A stretch of DNA of 64,000 nucleotides from Geosiphon pyriformis. Its lineage: Eukaryota; Glomeromycota; Glomeromycetes; Archaeosporales; Geosiphonaceae. The stretch spans positions 1,813,187-1,877,186 of the forward strand of contig JAAOMT010000436.1 in the NCBI GenBank assembly GCA_016748015.1. The letters run 5' to 3'. A program made the translations under genes and the position numbers. The notes below the pieces were generated by a model. That model had not been told where the DNA came from. It made no database searches and saw only the letters and a list, made by a program, of their open reading frames with translations. This document shows positions 26,341 to 38,700 of this stretch, one piece after another (position 1 is the first letter of the stretch; each line of letters begins with the position of its first letter).

Positions 26341-27324
26341 TGTTACCAGACAAAATTAGAAATATTATTTAGCATAAAACTATCTTATAATTCCTATCAT
26401 TAATTAGCATATATTATCATTTCAAATTATCACTTATTACATTAGCAAAAATATCTGAAATTATCATTTAATTAATAACCCAAATTGTATACAACACAAA
26501 TGTAACCTAATTGCGATGATTAATCATGCAATACCCCGAACTATATAACATTCAAAAGTTTGCTGAAATTTATAGAAATTTGCCGAAATAATTGATAGTT
26601 TACCGAAATATCTAATAGTTCGCAGAAATAACTTGTAGTTTGCTGAAATGTATCTTGAGTTCAGCAAAATTGTAGAAAATAGCAAAGTTCAAGTTCATAG
26701 AATAGTGTTACGACAAGTTGTATAAAAAAAAGAGCTTCTCTCTTCAAGAAAATGTATCTTACTTTAGATTTATTACTTAGAACCATTCCTATACACACAA
26801 AAGAAATAAATATCAAATAATTCGAAAAACCAAATTCTTTAATTATTACACTTGGAAAATCCCCAAAACTTAACTAACATTTTGAAATTGATTAGTTACC
26901 AATTTCAATAAACTGTTAGTGACTCCAGGCCTGAATCAAAAACGTTTCTCTTGATAAAATTCTATTTCTTTTACATTTCTTTTATTTTTCTTTTTCTTTT
27001 CTTATTACAATCATTAGAGTAGCCTACAGACAAGATTCCTGTAGAAGAGTTGACTTTCATAGCAAAGTAACTACACATATTTTTAGTGAGCTTTCAGACG
27101 AGCAATTCCTGGGAAAGAGTTGATGTTTACTACAATGTAACTACATAAAGTAACTGGCAAGAAATTGGCCATTCCACTTATAAGCCCAGCAGTTCAAATT
27201 ATAGAAGATAATTTGAAGATAAAATTCAGTTACTGGAGGTTCAACTACTTCCTGGAAACGTGAATTCACAACAAAATTAACATTAACAACATTCGAGAAA
27301 AGAGACCAAAAACCTCCAGTAACA
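26341..27324 (+). mobile_element. Solo LTR of the dUTPase gypsy family
   Basis: The 984-bp LTR has perfect TGTTAC and GTAACA ends and is very similar to the two 976-bp LTRs at 33872 and 42780. It keeps more CpG-containing sites than they do. It is flanked by CTGT (26337-26340 and 27325-27328), a 4-bp TSD. The host ORF1 reading continues across it, as shown by the uninterrupted copy near 44800. A TATAAA at 26721 and an array of 20-bp repeats (26557-26671) are internal. Confidence 0.9.
26557..26671 (+). repeat. Tandem 20-bp repeats in the LTR (U3)
   Basis: About 5.7 units share the consensus AGTTTGCCGAAATAnnTnnT with a 20-bp period. They lie about 50 bp upstream of the LTR's TATAAA. The same array is present at 34079-34193 and 42987-43101. 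The placement fits an enhancer-like control element. Confidence 0.8.
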
Positions 27325-28455
27325 CTGTTTTGAATCATTGGTCAATCTTGGTGAACAAAAATAGTGTTAAAATTCTTTTTTTAATGAATTAAAATAAGAC
27401 TATTCTGTCTTATAATAGATTTAAGACCAAATTGGTCAACCTTTCTTCTGGCTGCACTGCTTTTAAAATTAGTGATTTGATTTTTCAAGTTGGTAGTCAG
27501 ACATGTTTTATTTCTTGCTTTTCTGATTCTGGTTGTTATTCCCAGTTTGTTCTAATTACATTCAGTTTCTAAGTAAATCTGAATGCTGCTATACTTAAGA
27601 TTAATATGCTAAGAAAGTGTTATATCTGATGGAAAACTTCTAGAAATAAACACTGTTTTCAGTGCCAAGATTTAAGTTATCTGGCTTTGAATTGTAAAGT
27701 GTTTCCATCTTTTTCTTTTAGAATCCTTAAGACTTTTATTACTTATATTGTTAGTGACAAGTCTTATGTCAATACTACTGCTCTTATGCCTTTTGTAATC
27801 TCTTGTCCTCCTGTTGGTTTGGTTTTATCTGCTGATATATTTGCTAATAATTCTGTAGTTTTTTTTTGGTTGTTCTTATTGGAGTTTGAATTAATCAAGC
27901 TTTTCAATTTGGTCAACTTTATTGTTGTTCTATGATCAAATTATTTGAACAATTTGTTAATGAAAATTTAGTTTCAAGTAGTGCTTTTGGTCTTAAGATT
28001 AATGAAGTTTTAGTACACATAGGTATTTTTAACAAGGCTGTTGATAAACTGGAGTGAGAGGTAGTTGCTTTAAAAACTGAGTGTGGCTATAAAAATATTA
28101 ATATGTTTGGTCCTTATGTAAGTTTGTCTTCTGTTGATGATGATATGTTTTCTAACTTGATGTTACTTTGGAAACATAAATTTGCTGTTGTAAAGACTGA
28201 TGTCTTTAAAATGGCTAAATAGCTGGTTAGATTAATTAGTAATAGTGCTATATTGTTTAAAATTGTTCAAAGAATGTTTTCTTTGGGTAAGTTTTCTTCT
28301 AAAGTTTCAGTGTAGTGTGTTTTTGATTAGTCCAAGTAACTAGTTACATGTAGAAAGTGCATAATTAGTGTTTAGTTTAGATTACTTAATTTAATGTATT
28401 GTACTAAGTGGCTTTTAAACTGTATTCATTAAGGAATAAAAAAAAATTACATTAA

Positions 28456-31314
28456 TTAAAAATTAAATAATTACAGTTTTGACTGTATTAAAGTATAATT
28501 AATATTTTAACAAGTTAATTATTTAATTAAACTATCTTAACAATTTTAAATACCAAAAATTTTAATTTAAAAAATCTAAATAATTTTTTTATTTTAATAT
28601 TACCAATATTATAAGACTATATTTTTTTAAAAATAATATTTAGTAACTTATATATAATATTATATAATAATAATTATATTAATTTTAAGTTCTTAATTTA
28701 ATTAAAATTATAAAAAAAACCAGACAAATTGGTTTTTTTTAATAATAAAACATTTTTAAAACAAAATTACTTATTAATATTTATATTTTTAATATTGTAT
28801 TTCTAATTAATTTTGTTTATTTGTTTTTATAAAACAAAAAATTGTATATTTAAAAGTCTTTTTAGTCTAATTAGAATTAAAACAGCTTTATAGCTAATAT
28901 TAAAAAAGTCAATTATACTTAAAACAATTTAATTAAGTAAAATATTGTCAATTGTTTTTTCAATTTTTCTTGAATTTTTTTATGTTGTTGTTTTAATTAT
29001 AAAGTTGTTAATAAAAAGTTAACAAGTTTAAAATTTAGATATTTATTAAAGCTAGTATTTTTTTTTATATTATTTTATTAGAATTGTTATTTAAAATAAC
29101 AAAAAACCACTTATTAATTAACTTAATAATTAAAAAATTTATATTGCAAATTTAAAACAAATGTTTTTTCAAAGTTGTATTTATATATAATTTTATAATT
29201 AATACAAAAAATCTATTTTTAAATAAAAGTTTAATTAACAACAAATAATTTTTTGTTTTAAAAATCTTAAAAATATAATAAATTAAATTATTGTTTATAA
29301 TAATTGCTATTCTAAAATTTAAATAATTAAAGTTTAAACCAAAAATAAAATTTATATATTATTAGACTTATTTTTAATTTAAAATTTAATCCAATTTTTT
29401 AATTTTGTTTTAATAACAATAGAAATTAAATTATTTATTTTTTTTATTATCTTTTTATTTAATAAAATTATTTGTTTCTTTTATATTACATATAGCAATT
29501 TTTTAAACTAAATTATTTATAAAAAACAATATATGTACTATTTTTAAAGAATATTATACTAAATTTTAACAAAATTACATTAATAAAGCCAAAAAATACA
29601 TAAATATTTATTTTAAAACTATTTAGTTATTTAATAATAAATATAAAAACATTAAAATCTAAAAATAATATATTTATAGTTTTTTAAAAAAATTGTTTAA
29701 AACTATATTAAAAATGATCAGTAATAATATAAAGAGTATAGTAATCTAAAAAAAAAGCAAAAAAAATAAAATTTTTAATTTTTTAATTTTAAAAATATCA
29801 AAAATAAGATATTAGCAAAAAAAACTTTAAAATAAAAAACATATATAGAACTATTATTAAAAATTCAACTAAAAAATATTATCTAAATTTAAAATTTATT
29901 ATTAAAAGCTATTAAAAACAAAATAAAAATATTTTTATATATATAAATTGGCCAAATAGAGATAATTGTTTTTAAAAAATACTTATTTAATAAATTTTTT
30001 GAGTTAATTATCAGAAAAAATAAAAAAATTACATTTTAATATAAAATAATCAAACTTTTCACAATTTTTACAATAAATTAAATTCAATTTAATTCAAAAA
30101 AATTGATTTTATTAAATACAAAATAATATAAAAAGTTTAATTTAAAGTCTTTTTAAATTTAAAACAAATAATTACATTTAATCTTAGTATTAATAGCAAA
30201 AGTATAATTAATAATACAAATTTATTATTAATTTTATTTAAAAAAATATTAAAATTATATACAATTATGTTATTTAATTTATATTAATCTTAGTTATATA
30301 TACAAAATTTTTATTTATTAAAATAAATTATTTAAATATTAATATATTAACTTAGTCTACTTTAAAAAAATTTATTATAGTTTTTTATTATAACTTAATA
30401 AATTATAATAAGATTAATACTATTATATCAAACTTAATAAAGTTAAAACAATTGTTTTTTTATTGTATTTATGGAAATTTTTTTAATTATTATAGTTTAA
30501 TTTGAATGAAATTTTTGTTTTTTAAAATAATTATTTATTTAGATTTTTTTTTAATAAACAAAGCTTTAAAGTAAAAATAAATTTAATAACATTTTAAATT
30601 TTGAAAAAATAGTAATTACTTTAAATTTATTTACTATTTGAAACAATTTTAAATAATCAATATTTTTATTATAATACATTTTTTTTAATAGTTAATAAAT
30701 TAATATTTAATATATAAGTTTTTTAATAAATATATTTATTTTTTTAACAATTTTGAGATTGATCTAAATTTTATTTAAAGTAATAATATAAAAAAAAAAC
30801 AATGCTTTATTATTTATTTTATAATTAAAAAAACTAAGAAAAAAGCCAACTAATTTGCCAATATTAAATTATTTTGTTTTAAAAATATTGATTTTTAAAT
30901 TCAAAAATACTTTAATTTTACTGCTTACTCTATAATTATTATTATTAATTAAAAAAATTTTCAATATTTTTTCAATATTTGTCTTTATATTTTAAAACTG
31001 TTTATTATTATTTATAAATATTTTAAAATTTAGATCTGTTTTATTATTTAAGTACTTAATACTACTAATTAACATTTTTATTTTTAAGTTAAACTACTAC
31101 TAATATAGCCAAAAATAACACTTTTAATTAATTTTTTTTAATTATAAGACCATTTGTAATGGCTATTAATTTTATAATAAAAAAATTTATTTCTTAAAAA
31201 ATAATAAAAATATGTAAAAAAAAACCAAAAACTATTTTTTTAAAATTTAAGTTTTTTTAAAATTTTAGAATATACAAAAAATGTTTTTTGTAATACAAAA
31301 TAAATTTAAATTAT
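28456..31314 (-). pseudogene. Minus-strand LINE relic, endonuclease and upstream part
   Basis: This continues the relic broken at 25188. The minus strand of about 28500-28640 aligns with the linker before RT in the intact LINE (around 5385-5450). Near 29350-29400 the minus strand reads IKTKLKNWIKF where the endonuclease has TETKLRSKVRPW. Further up (about 29600-31314) the DNA is near-pure A+T and is only presumed to be the ORF1 part. Confidence 0.5.
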
Positions 31315-31329
31315 AATAAATAATTATAT

Positions 31330-32089
31330 TCGAACATATTTTATGAAGGCTTTACACCATCACTTTCCAGTGGCTGTATGTAAGCATGTTTATAATAGGT
31401 ATTACCCTAGTGTTACGTGTTTATTCTGTGGGGATGTTGAGATCTCAGACCATGTTTTTTTCTGCTTTTCTGATGCTGCTGATTATGCTCACTTGGTGGA
31501 TGTTCATGCTTCTATTTGGGAATCGCACTCGGGTTTATCTCAGTCTTTCTCTTGTGTTTTACAGTTGCTGTCTATTCACTTCTCTGATGTTATTGTTGAT
31601 ACAGCTCTGTGTAAGAACTTTGTTTTTTGTGAATGGTATCATGAGTCTGTTTCTATCTTCAAGAATCCTAAGGTTGCAGCCCAGAATATTGTGGCCTTTG
31701 TGTATGATTTCTGTCTTGTATTTTGGGATGATATCTGGCTAGTACGAGTTAAACACTGAGCTTTTATGGAGAAAAGTGGGTTGATGCCACATGATAGTTC
31801 TGTTTCTTTAGCTATATTTGGTTTTTTCTCTGTGCTTTCAGCTGGTGTTGTCAGGTTGTTAGGCATTACTGATGCTTTTGGTATTGGTTTTGGGTATCGT
31901 AGACATTGTTTGTTCTTTTTGGGTATTGGAGATAAGGCTTCTGTTCATATAGGAGTGTAGTGTTGTTTTGATTGGCTCAAGTGGCTAGTTACATGTAGAA
32001 AATGCATAATTCGCACCTAGTTTAGATTATATATTGATGTATTGTACTAGTTTGCATTTGAACTTCACTCAATAAATGTGAAAAAAATA
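31330..32089 (+). mobile_element. 5'-truncated LINE insertion
   Basis: This 760-bp piece holds only the last ~200 codons of LINE ORF2 and the 3' UTR. It is bounded by an exact 15-bp duplication, AATAAATAATTATAT (31315-31329 and 32090-32104). 5' truncation is the usual outcome of incomplete reverse transcription. Its higher GC and nearly open frame mark it as young. Confidence 0.85.
31343..31960 (+). pseudogene. LINE ORF2 C-terminal fragment
   Basis: The fragment begins MKALHHHFPVAV and contains CLFCGDVEISDHVFF, the Zn-knuckle-like C-terminal motif. The frame is open to a TGA at 31757-31759 and continues in the same phase to 31960, so only one stop separates it from intact. It is the cleanest copy of this domain in the window and shows where the ORF2 at 4399-9062 lost a base. 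Confidence 0.8.
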
Positions 32090-32104
32090 AATAAATAATT
32101 ATAT

Positions 32105-33778
32105 ATATATTTTTTATTAAGTTTTACAAGTACAGTCCGACCATTATCTAAAAGCATACAATCAAAAAAATTTTAAATTAAGTATGGCTTATGTTTTTTC
32201 TATACATAACCAACTATTCAGAATTATTATATTATTATTTAAATATTTGTTGTATAAAATATTGATTATATTTTTATATTATTATAAATTGATATTTTAA
32301 TTTAATAATATAATCTAAAAAATTTTATTATTAAGTTTTTTGTATAAAAAACAGAAAATTTATTAATAATATTTAATAATACTTAGTTTATTTTTTTTAC
32401 ATAGTAATTAGTTTATTTTGGGGTTTTTTATATTTTTGGTAAGCTATTAATTATTAATAAATTAATTTATGCTTATTTTGTGTTTTTTATCAAATTATTT
32501 ATAATATTGTAATTTTATGTTTATTTTTTAATTAATTAATTTAATACAAAACAAATAACAAAACAAAATAAAAAAATAAGATAAAAAAAATAAAGCAAAA
32601 TTGAAAGTTAATATTTTATTAATAATTATAATTAAAAGCTATTGTTTTATTATATTAAATTTTTTGAATATATGTTTTTAATATTAATTATTTTTATCAA
32701 GCAAAATATTTAACAAAATAAATCATAATTTATATATTTAATAATTTTAATAAATAAGTTTTATTGTAAATAATTAATGTAATTTATTAAAAAAAAAATT
32801 TACTCTAATTGTTAAATATTAAATTAAATTTTTTTAATATTACTATTATATATAGATAACTTTTATAATACAAAATGATTTAATATTTTTAGTTATTTAT
32901 ATATTTTTTTAAATTATTATTGGCATTTTTAAAATTTTTTTGATATTTTTAAAATTTTTAATATTATGTTATTTCATTATTTTTAATATTTAATTAACTA
33001 ATTTATACTATATATTATTATTAATTATGTTTTTTATTTTTTTTATTAGTAAATATATATAATGAAAATATTCTAAAAATTTATTGCTAAAACCAATATT
33101 TTTATATTCTGGTATATTAAAAATAAAAATTTATACATAATTATATATAAGAATTTTATTTTTAAAAGTTAATATATTAAAACTTTATCAATTTTTAATA
33201 ATAATAAAATTGTAATTTTGAAATTAATTGGTTTTATTTATAATTTAATTGCTAATTATAAGAGTAATATTTAATTATTAAATATTAAATTAAGATTTAT
33301 AATAATAAAAATAAAATATTAAGTGTTAATAATTTCTTATTTTTTAGAATTTAAAATTTTGTTATGAAAATATTGCTTTTATGTTTAATATATTAAAATA
33401 ATATTATGTAAGTTTTAGTTTTAGATAATATTATTTGTTTTTTTTATTTAAAAAACACCATTTTTGTTAGTTTTAATAATTTAAATAATTAGTTATATAT
33501 AAAAAATACATGAATTATATTTAATTTAAAATACTTTTTTGTTATATTGTTTTAGATAATAATTAAATTATATTTTATTAAAGTAATAAAAAAATATATT
33601 ATTAGCAAAAATTTTTATAAAATATAATTACAACAAAAAAAACAAATTTAAAAATTATAGCAGATTTTATGATTTTAAAAATAGTAAAAAATTAATAAAT
33701 TTAATTTTAATAATAGTATTTAAAAAAACTTAAAATGCAAACTTTATACAAAAAAACTTAATATTGTTTTTAAAATTA
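32105..33778 (+). pseudogene. Decayed LINE 3' end
   Basis: Most of this is near-pure A+T. At about 33480-33600 the bases align with the LINE 3' UTR (agttatatataaaaaatacatgaatt against ggttatatgtgaaaaatgcatgatt). The upstream kilobase is presumably decayed ORF2. A tacagtccgaccattatc sequence at 32131 resembles a pogo-type terminal repeat but has no visible partner. Confidence 0.4.
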
Positions 33779-33871
33779 ATAAAGTCATTTTTTTTTTTAT
33801 ATTATTTAATGAGTGAGATCCAAATACAACCTAAAACTATGATATCACAAAAGGGATTACATTATAGGCAT

Positions 33872-34847
33872 TGTTACCAGACAAAATTAGAAATATTGCT
33901 TAACATGAAATTACCCTTATAATTCTTATCATTAATTAGCATTTCAAATTATTACTTATTACATTAGCAAAATATCCAAAATTATCATTTAATTAATAAT
34001 CCAATTTGTACATAACACAAATGTAACCTAATTGTGATGATCAATCATGCAATACTCTGAACTATGTAACATTCAAAAAGTTTGCCAAAATTTGTAGAAA
34101 TTTGCCAAAATAATTGATAGTTTACCAAAATATCTAATAGTTTGCAGAAATAACTTGTAGTTTGCCAAAATGTATTTCTAGTTTAGCAAAATTAAAGAAA
34201 ATAGCAAAGTTCAAGTTCATAGAATAGTGTTATGACAAATTGTATAAAAAAAGAACTTCTCTTTTCGAAAAAATGTATCTTACTTTAGATTTGTTATTTA
34301 GAACCATTTTTATACACACCAAAAAAAATAAATATCAAATAATTCAAAAAACCAAATTCTTTAATTATTGCACTTGAAAAATTCCCAAAAACCCAACTAA
34401 TGTTTTGAAATTAATTAGCTACCAATTTCAGTAAACTGTTAGTAACTCCAGGCCTGGATAGAAAACGTTTCCCTTGACAGAATTCTATTTCTTTTACATT
34501 TCTTTATTTTTTTTCTTTTATTCTTATCATAATCATTAAGATAGTCTACAGACGAGATTTCTGTAGAAGAGTTGACTTTCACAGCAAAGTAACTACACAT
34601 TTTTAGTAAGCTTTCAGACAAACAATTCCTAAGAAGGAGTTGACATTTACTACAACATAACTATACAAAGTAACTGGCATGGAATTGGCCATTCTACTTA
34701 TAAGCCCAGCAGTTCAAATTATAGGAGATAATTTGAAGATAAATTCAGTTATCGGAGGTTCAAAAACACTTTCCATAATCATGAATTAACAACATTACAA
34801 CAAACATACAAGAGCTTAAGAAAAGACCAAAAAAACCACCAGTAACA
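33872..34847 (+). repeat. 5' LTR, 976 bp
   Basis: The LTR has TGTTAC...GTAACA ends. A TATAAA at 34243 probably drives element transcription. The 20-bp repeat array at 34079-34193 lies upstream of it. The differences from the 3' LTR that I compared are mostly C/T or G/A. Confidence 0.92.
34079..34193 (+). repeat. 20-bp tandem repeats in the 5' LTR
   Basis: This is the same array as in the solo LTR (26557-26671), but most GCCGAAA cores have become GCCAAAA, which removes the CpG. Confidence 0.75.
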
Positions 34848-34849
34848 TT

Positions 34850-34861
34850 TGGTGCTCTTCC
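34850..34861 (+). promoter_or_regulatory. Primer-binding site
   Basis: TGGTGCTCTTCC begins 2 bases after the LTR. It would pair with a tRNA 3' end GGAAGAGCACCA. I cannot name the tRNA without a tRNA set. A decayed version is at about 2238-2250. Confidence 0.7.
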
Positions 34862-37547
34862 ATGGAAACAACACAGCAAAAACAACTTCAAAGTGGCAAC
34901 CACATCAGATGCAACAACTCTAAAGTATTACCAGTCAATTTACACCCACTGCAAGCAAAGATTCAACATTCCAGACGGAATTGAAGTTGTCAAGAAATCA
35001 GTATACCAATACATTGAAAACCGTATTAACAATTATCTTTTTGAAAATTACAATATCTCAGAAGTTAGAAGCAATCTTTACAATAATTTAGTACACTATT
35101 CACAGTTGGGAACAGAAGACCTTAATAGTAAAACACTTGCCACTTACTTTCAAGAACTTAATTTTAACATTATCAAGTACTGTGAAGAAACATATTCAGT
35201 GCAGTTTCAATACTCTATTGATTTTGAATCAGAGACAGAAACAAGCAACAAAGACAAACAAAAATTGAAATACTCAAAAACCACCTCAAATACTCCAATA
35301 CTACCAAAAACAACTGCCAAACACTTACAAACACCTGAGCAAGGAACCAGTTCAAAACTTCTACTTACTATCACACCTTTTCTAGCTTCACTTACACAAG
35401 CACAAACACCTAACTCACTCTTAAATCGATTTGCAAGACCAGAAGATTTTACAGCACCCAGAAGTCTTATCAGACAACAAAAACCCCTTCAAACTAGTTC
35501 CAATCTCCTTGACTTTCTAGCTGAAAATCAAAGTGAACACTCTGAGACAGCAGCAAATGAAGAAAACGACTCTGAAATATCTGAAGAAGAATCAATAGAC
35601 AGTAAAAATGAAGAAAACAAAATAACAGCATACATCACAAAAATTCCTGAATTTAATAGAGAAGACATTGAGACCAGTCTCCAAGAATGGCTTGACCAAG
35701 TTACTAAAGCTGGAGACGCAAATAGATGGAATGCTGCCAGAATGTTAAGAACAATTCCTTATTTTTTCAAAAAAACAGCAGGTGAATGATTCAAAAACTT
35801 GACTGCTCTTTTTAATAATTGGACAGCTTTCAAAACTGCCTTCTTAAAACAATTCACCAATAACAACACCTCAATCACACTTCGAAATTGTTTTCGTAAT
35901 ATCAGACAAGAATCCTCTGAATCTGTCATGACTTATATTGGGAAATTCAACAAACTTTTCAGACGAATTCACCAACTTGAAACTAATAATTATTATTCCG
36001 ATGCTCAAATTTTGGATCAATTTATTGCTGGTTTAAAGGATAAACTGATTAAAAAAGTTTGCCCACATGCACCAAAAGATTTAGCCACTACTATTTAACA
36101 GACAAAAAACTATGAAATGGCCATAGAAGAAGCCAATCATACCAAATTTGTTAACCTAGCTATTGGAAAAACCAGCTCAACAGCTGAAAAAAAGATTGAC
36201 CAATTAACCAAGAAAGTTGAACACTACTTCACCAACCAACAGCAACAACAGCAGCCACAGCAATCACAACAAACACAAAGATACCAACCACCACAAAGAT
36301 AAAATCAAAATAACTTTGCACCACTTTCTAATAACCAGCCTCAGAATTGCCATTACTGTGGAATCCCTGGCCACTGGAAAAGAAATTGTAGAAAGTTACA
36401 ACAAAACCAACAAAATAGGAGTAATCAATGTTACCCTCCACCACAGCAATCTTATTATCCACCACCACCAACTTACTATCCACCAAGACCCCAATACCAA
36501 AGTAACTATTATCAGCCCACCCCACAGCCAATTCAACAATAATACCAACAACCACCCACACAACATTATCAAGTGCCTGCTCAAAGATTAATCTTGCAAA
36601 ATCAATTTACACTACAAAACTGATACCAAGTAAACAACAATAGAATCAATTTAAACAACCAATTAGTTCCCCGAAATCCAGTTCAGCCAAGACTCACCCA
36701 TTATCATACTCAACCTAGCTATCTTACAATACCTGAAGAACAGGATTTTCACCATACTGCACTCTCGGAAGGTAGAGCTACAGCATGACAACAAAACTCT
36801 TTCTATACTCCTACCACAATCCCACCAGCCAGAATTGCTGAAAACGCCAACCTTTCAGACATATTCCCTTTTGAGTTTGAAGCAAATAAGTCACCATTCC
36901 TGCTTAGCAATGCAGCCACCAATGAACAAAAAGCAATCACTGCTATATACACTGAAGCAGAAGTTGAAGGAAAGACAATTCACTTGATCCTAGACAGTGG
37001 ATCTGCCAGAAGCATTATCACCTACTAGTTAATGCAACAGTTAAAGAGAAATGTCGACCAACCAGCTCAAACAGTAATTGTTACTGCTGATGACATAAAA
37101 AAGACTTCAGTAGGAGAAATTGACAATTTTCTATTCACTCTTAATAGAATCACCATTCCAGTCAAAGTTCTTGTCATGAACGCGCTCTAGTACCAAGCTC
37201 TCATCAGAAATAATTGGCTTCAAAAAACCAATGCTAATCTGAATTGGGAGACACAAGAGTTAACAATCTCCTACCAAGGACAACACACTCAGGTACCTGC
37301 CACTTGTGGTACATTCAACAAACACTCTGAAAAAGCCCTGGCTTTTGAATTCGAACTGGAAGAAGAAAAGCCCATTATTAAAACATTCATGGCACTTGGA
37401 TCAACCTCCAATTGGGCCGATGAAACTGAACAACAGTACTTTTCAACAAATGATTCTCTTGAAACAAAAGAACCAGTGACAACCGGATGGAATGTCTCCT
37501 ATTCAAAACTGAAACCACAAAAACAACACCTCTACATTCCACTCAAA

Positions 37548-38148
37548 TGCAAAGACTGCCACAAGAAACTTTCCTCAATGGGAGCCTGCATTTCACCTAA
37601 AGAAGAATATGAAAATCATACTTGTTATTACTGCAAGGCTTGCCATAGAAAACGATGAGGCCATCTAATAAAAAGAAGTGGAAAATGGAATAACACCCCT
37701 TGTTTGACTTGTGGAGATATGCTACCAGAAGAATGCAATCAGATTAATGTAACAATGAGAGGAGGAGTCTGCGATCAGACCTGCCAATATGCTTTATCAA
37801 TTTCAGAAAAAGTAAAAAGAGAAACACCCTTTAATATGGCATACAACAGTGCTCTTAACAAACTTTATCACTACCCCCATTATGTTAAGATGATTTTCGA
37901 CCTAGCAATGGCATTAATTAATGGAGCTACCAAAGAAGATGTCCATCAAATGAAGGAAGCAGAATACATTGAATACACCATAGAATTAGCTGGATTTGAT
38001 TACGAAGATGAAGTAGAAGTCTACCACCAAATTGCAAGTCACATCTATCCAACCCAAGAAGCTCAAATTCAATGATTAAAGCAAATGAACATTAGGCTAT
38101 GTGAAGAATGCATTATGTCTTGTGATAAACAGTAGTGTCCTGAATGCT
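37548..38148 (+). other. Cys-rich domain of unknown function inside pol
   Basis: About 200 residues lie between protease and dUTPase. Cysteine pairs cluster at both ends: CKDC, GAC, CYYCKAC, CLTCGDMLPEEC and CDQTC in the first 80 residues, then CEEC, SC and CPEC at the end, 16 Cys in all. A Cys-free, helix-like segment with acidic runs separates them. The spacing suggests zinc ribbons. I recognise no family. The start is also readable in the decayed element at about 11770 (CIDCKKKL against CKDCHKKL), so the region belongs to the element and is not a late capture. Confidence 0.6.
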
Positions 38149-38309
38149 ATGCTCTTAGCATTTCTCTGTTCAGTAAAAATAATGAGAACAAAATTGAATT
38201 TAGAGAACCTGAAGCAACAGAAGAAATTAAAGCAACATCCATCTATCTCATCAAAAACCAGTCTGTCTTACAACTCAAATACTTCAACAACAATGAACAA
38301 AGAATAAAA

Positions 38310-38700
38310 CCTGAAAAAGCACATGAAATTGATGCTGGATATGACCTAAGATATCCAGACAAGGATACTCTTATTCTCAAATCCAAATCTCTTACAAAAA
38401 TCAACTTCAAAATTGCTCTCGAAATTCTGCCAGGAGCAATGGTTCAAATCACCTCCCGGTCCTTTCTGGCAAGCAAAGGAATCAATGTCAAAGGAGGAAT
38501 AATTGATGCTGGATATACTGGTGACATAACAGTAATACTCCAAAATGAAACCAATAAACCTTTCAAGATTGAACATGCTGAAAAAATTGCCCAAGCTATT
38601 TACTTACCTTTAATCAACATTTCGGGTTTACAATTAGTCAATCAAAGAGAACTATTGAGAAAAAGTGAAAAAAAAACCTAAGATTTTGGTTCAACTGGAT
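38310..38700 (+). other. dUTPase domain (trimeric type) inside pol
   Basis: All five motifs of the trimeric dUTPase family are visible in order: 1, HEIDAGYDL; 2, SRSFLASKGI; 3, GGIIDAGYTGDITVILQN; 4, AEKIAQAIYLP; 5, DFGSTG, preceded by a nonsense codon. The family hydrolyses dUTP to dUMP and PPi, which keeps uracil out of newly made DNA. In some retroviruses the domain sits in pro or pol. Here it lies between protease and RT. The decayed sister element keeps an alignable copy (about 12555-12800). Confidence 0.88.

Larger units (their letters stand above)
25218..28310 (+). pseudogene. ORF1 of half-LINE B1 (RRM, zinc-knuckle remnant), broken
   Basis: The predicted protein starts MIKAKSKK (a GTG-like MTM reading starts at 25212) and is readable in shifting frames. 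It has a Ser/Lys-rich N-terminus and an RRM-like region with an aromatic RNP1-type strand (IWQYVVVYFEK, about 26288-26320). After the solo LTR it continues with a second RRM-like segment. The remnant CFQCQDLSYLALNC lies where copy B2 has a proper CCHC knuckle. Stops and frameshifts are many. The family is distinct from ORF1 of the 2.6-kb LINE but has the same domain order. Confidence 0.7.
25189..28446 (+). mobile_element. ORF1-only 'half-LINE' B1, split by a solo LTR
   Basis: Without the inserted LTR the element is about 2.27 kb. It begins with a short leader (aactctttgtttcc), has one ORF1-like region from 25218 (ATG), and then passes directly to the 3' UTR shared with the full-length LINE (about 28310-28446). 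There is no endonuclease, RT or RNase H anywhere. The minus-strand copy at 45962-33789 has the same start, the same gene and almost the same length, so this is a defined non-autonomous family rather than a chance deletion. By analogy with mammalian HAL1 it would be moved by the LINE's proteins. Confidence 0.8.

Noticed and set aside
27141-27338. 65-codon minus-strand ORF
   Set aside because: It lies wholly within the end of a solo LTR and recurs in the other LTRs without a conserved frame.
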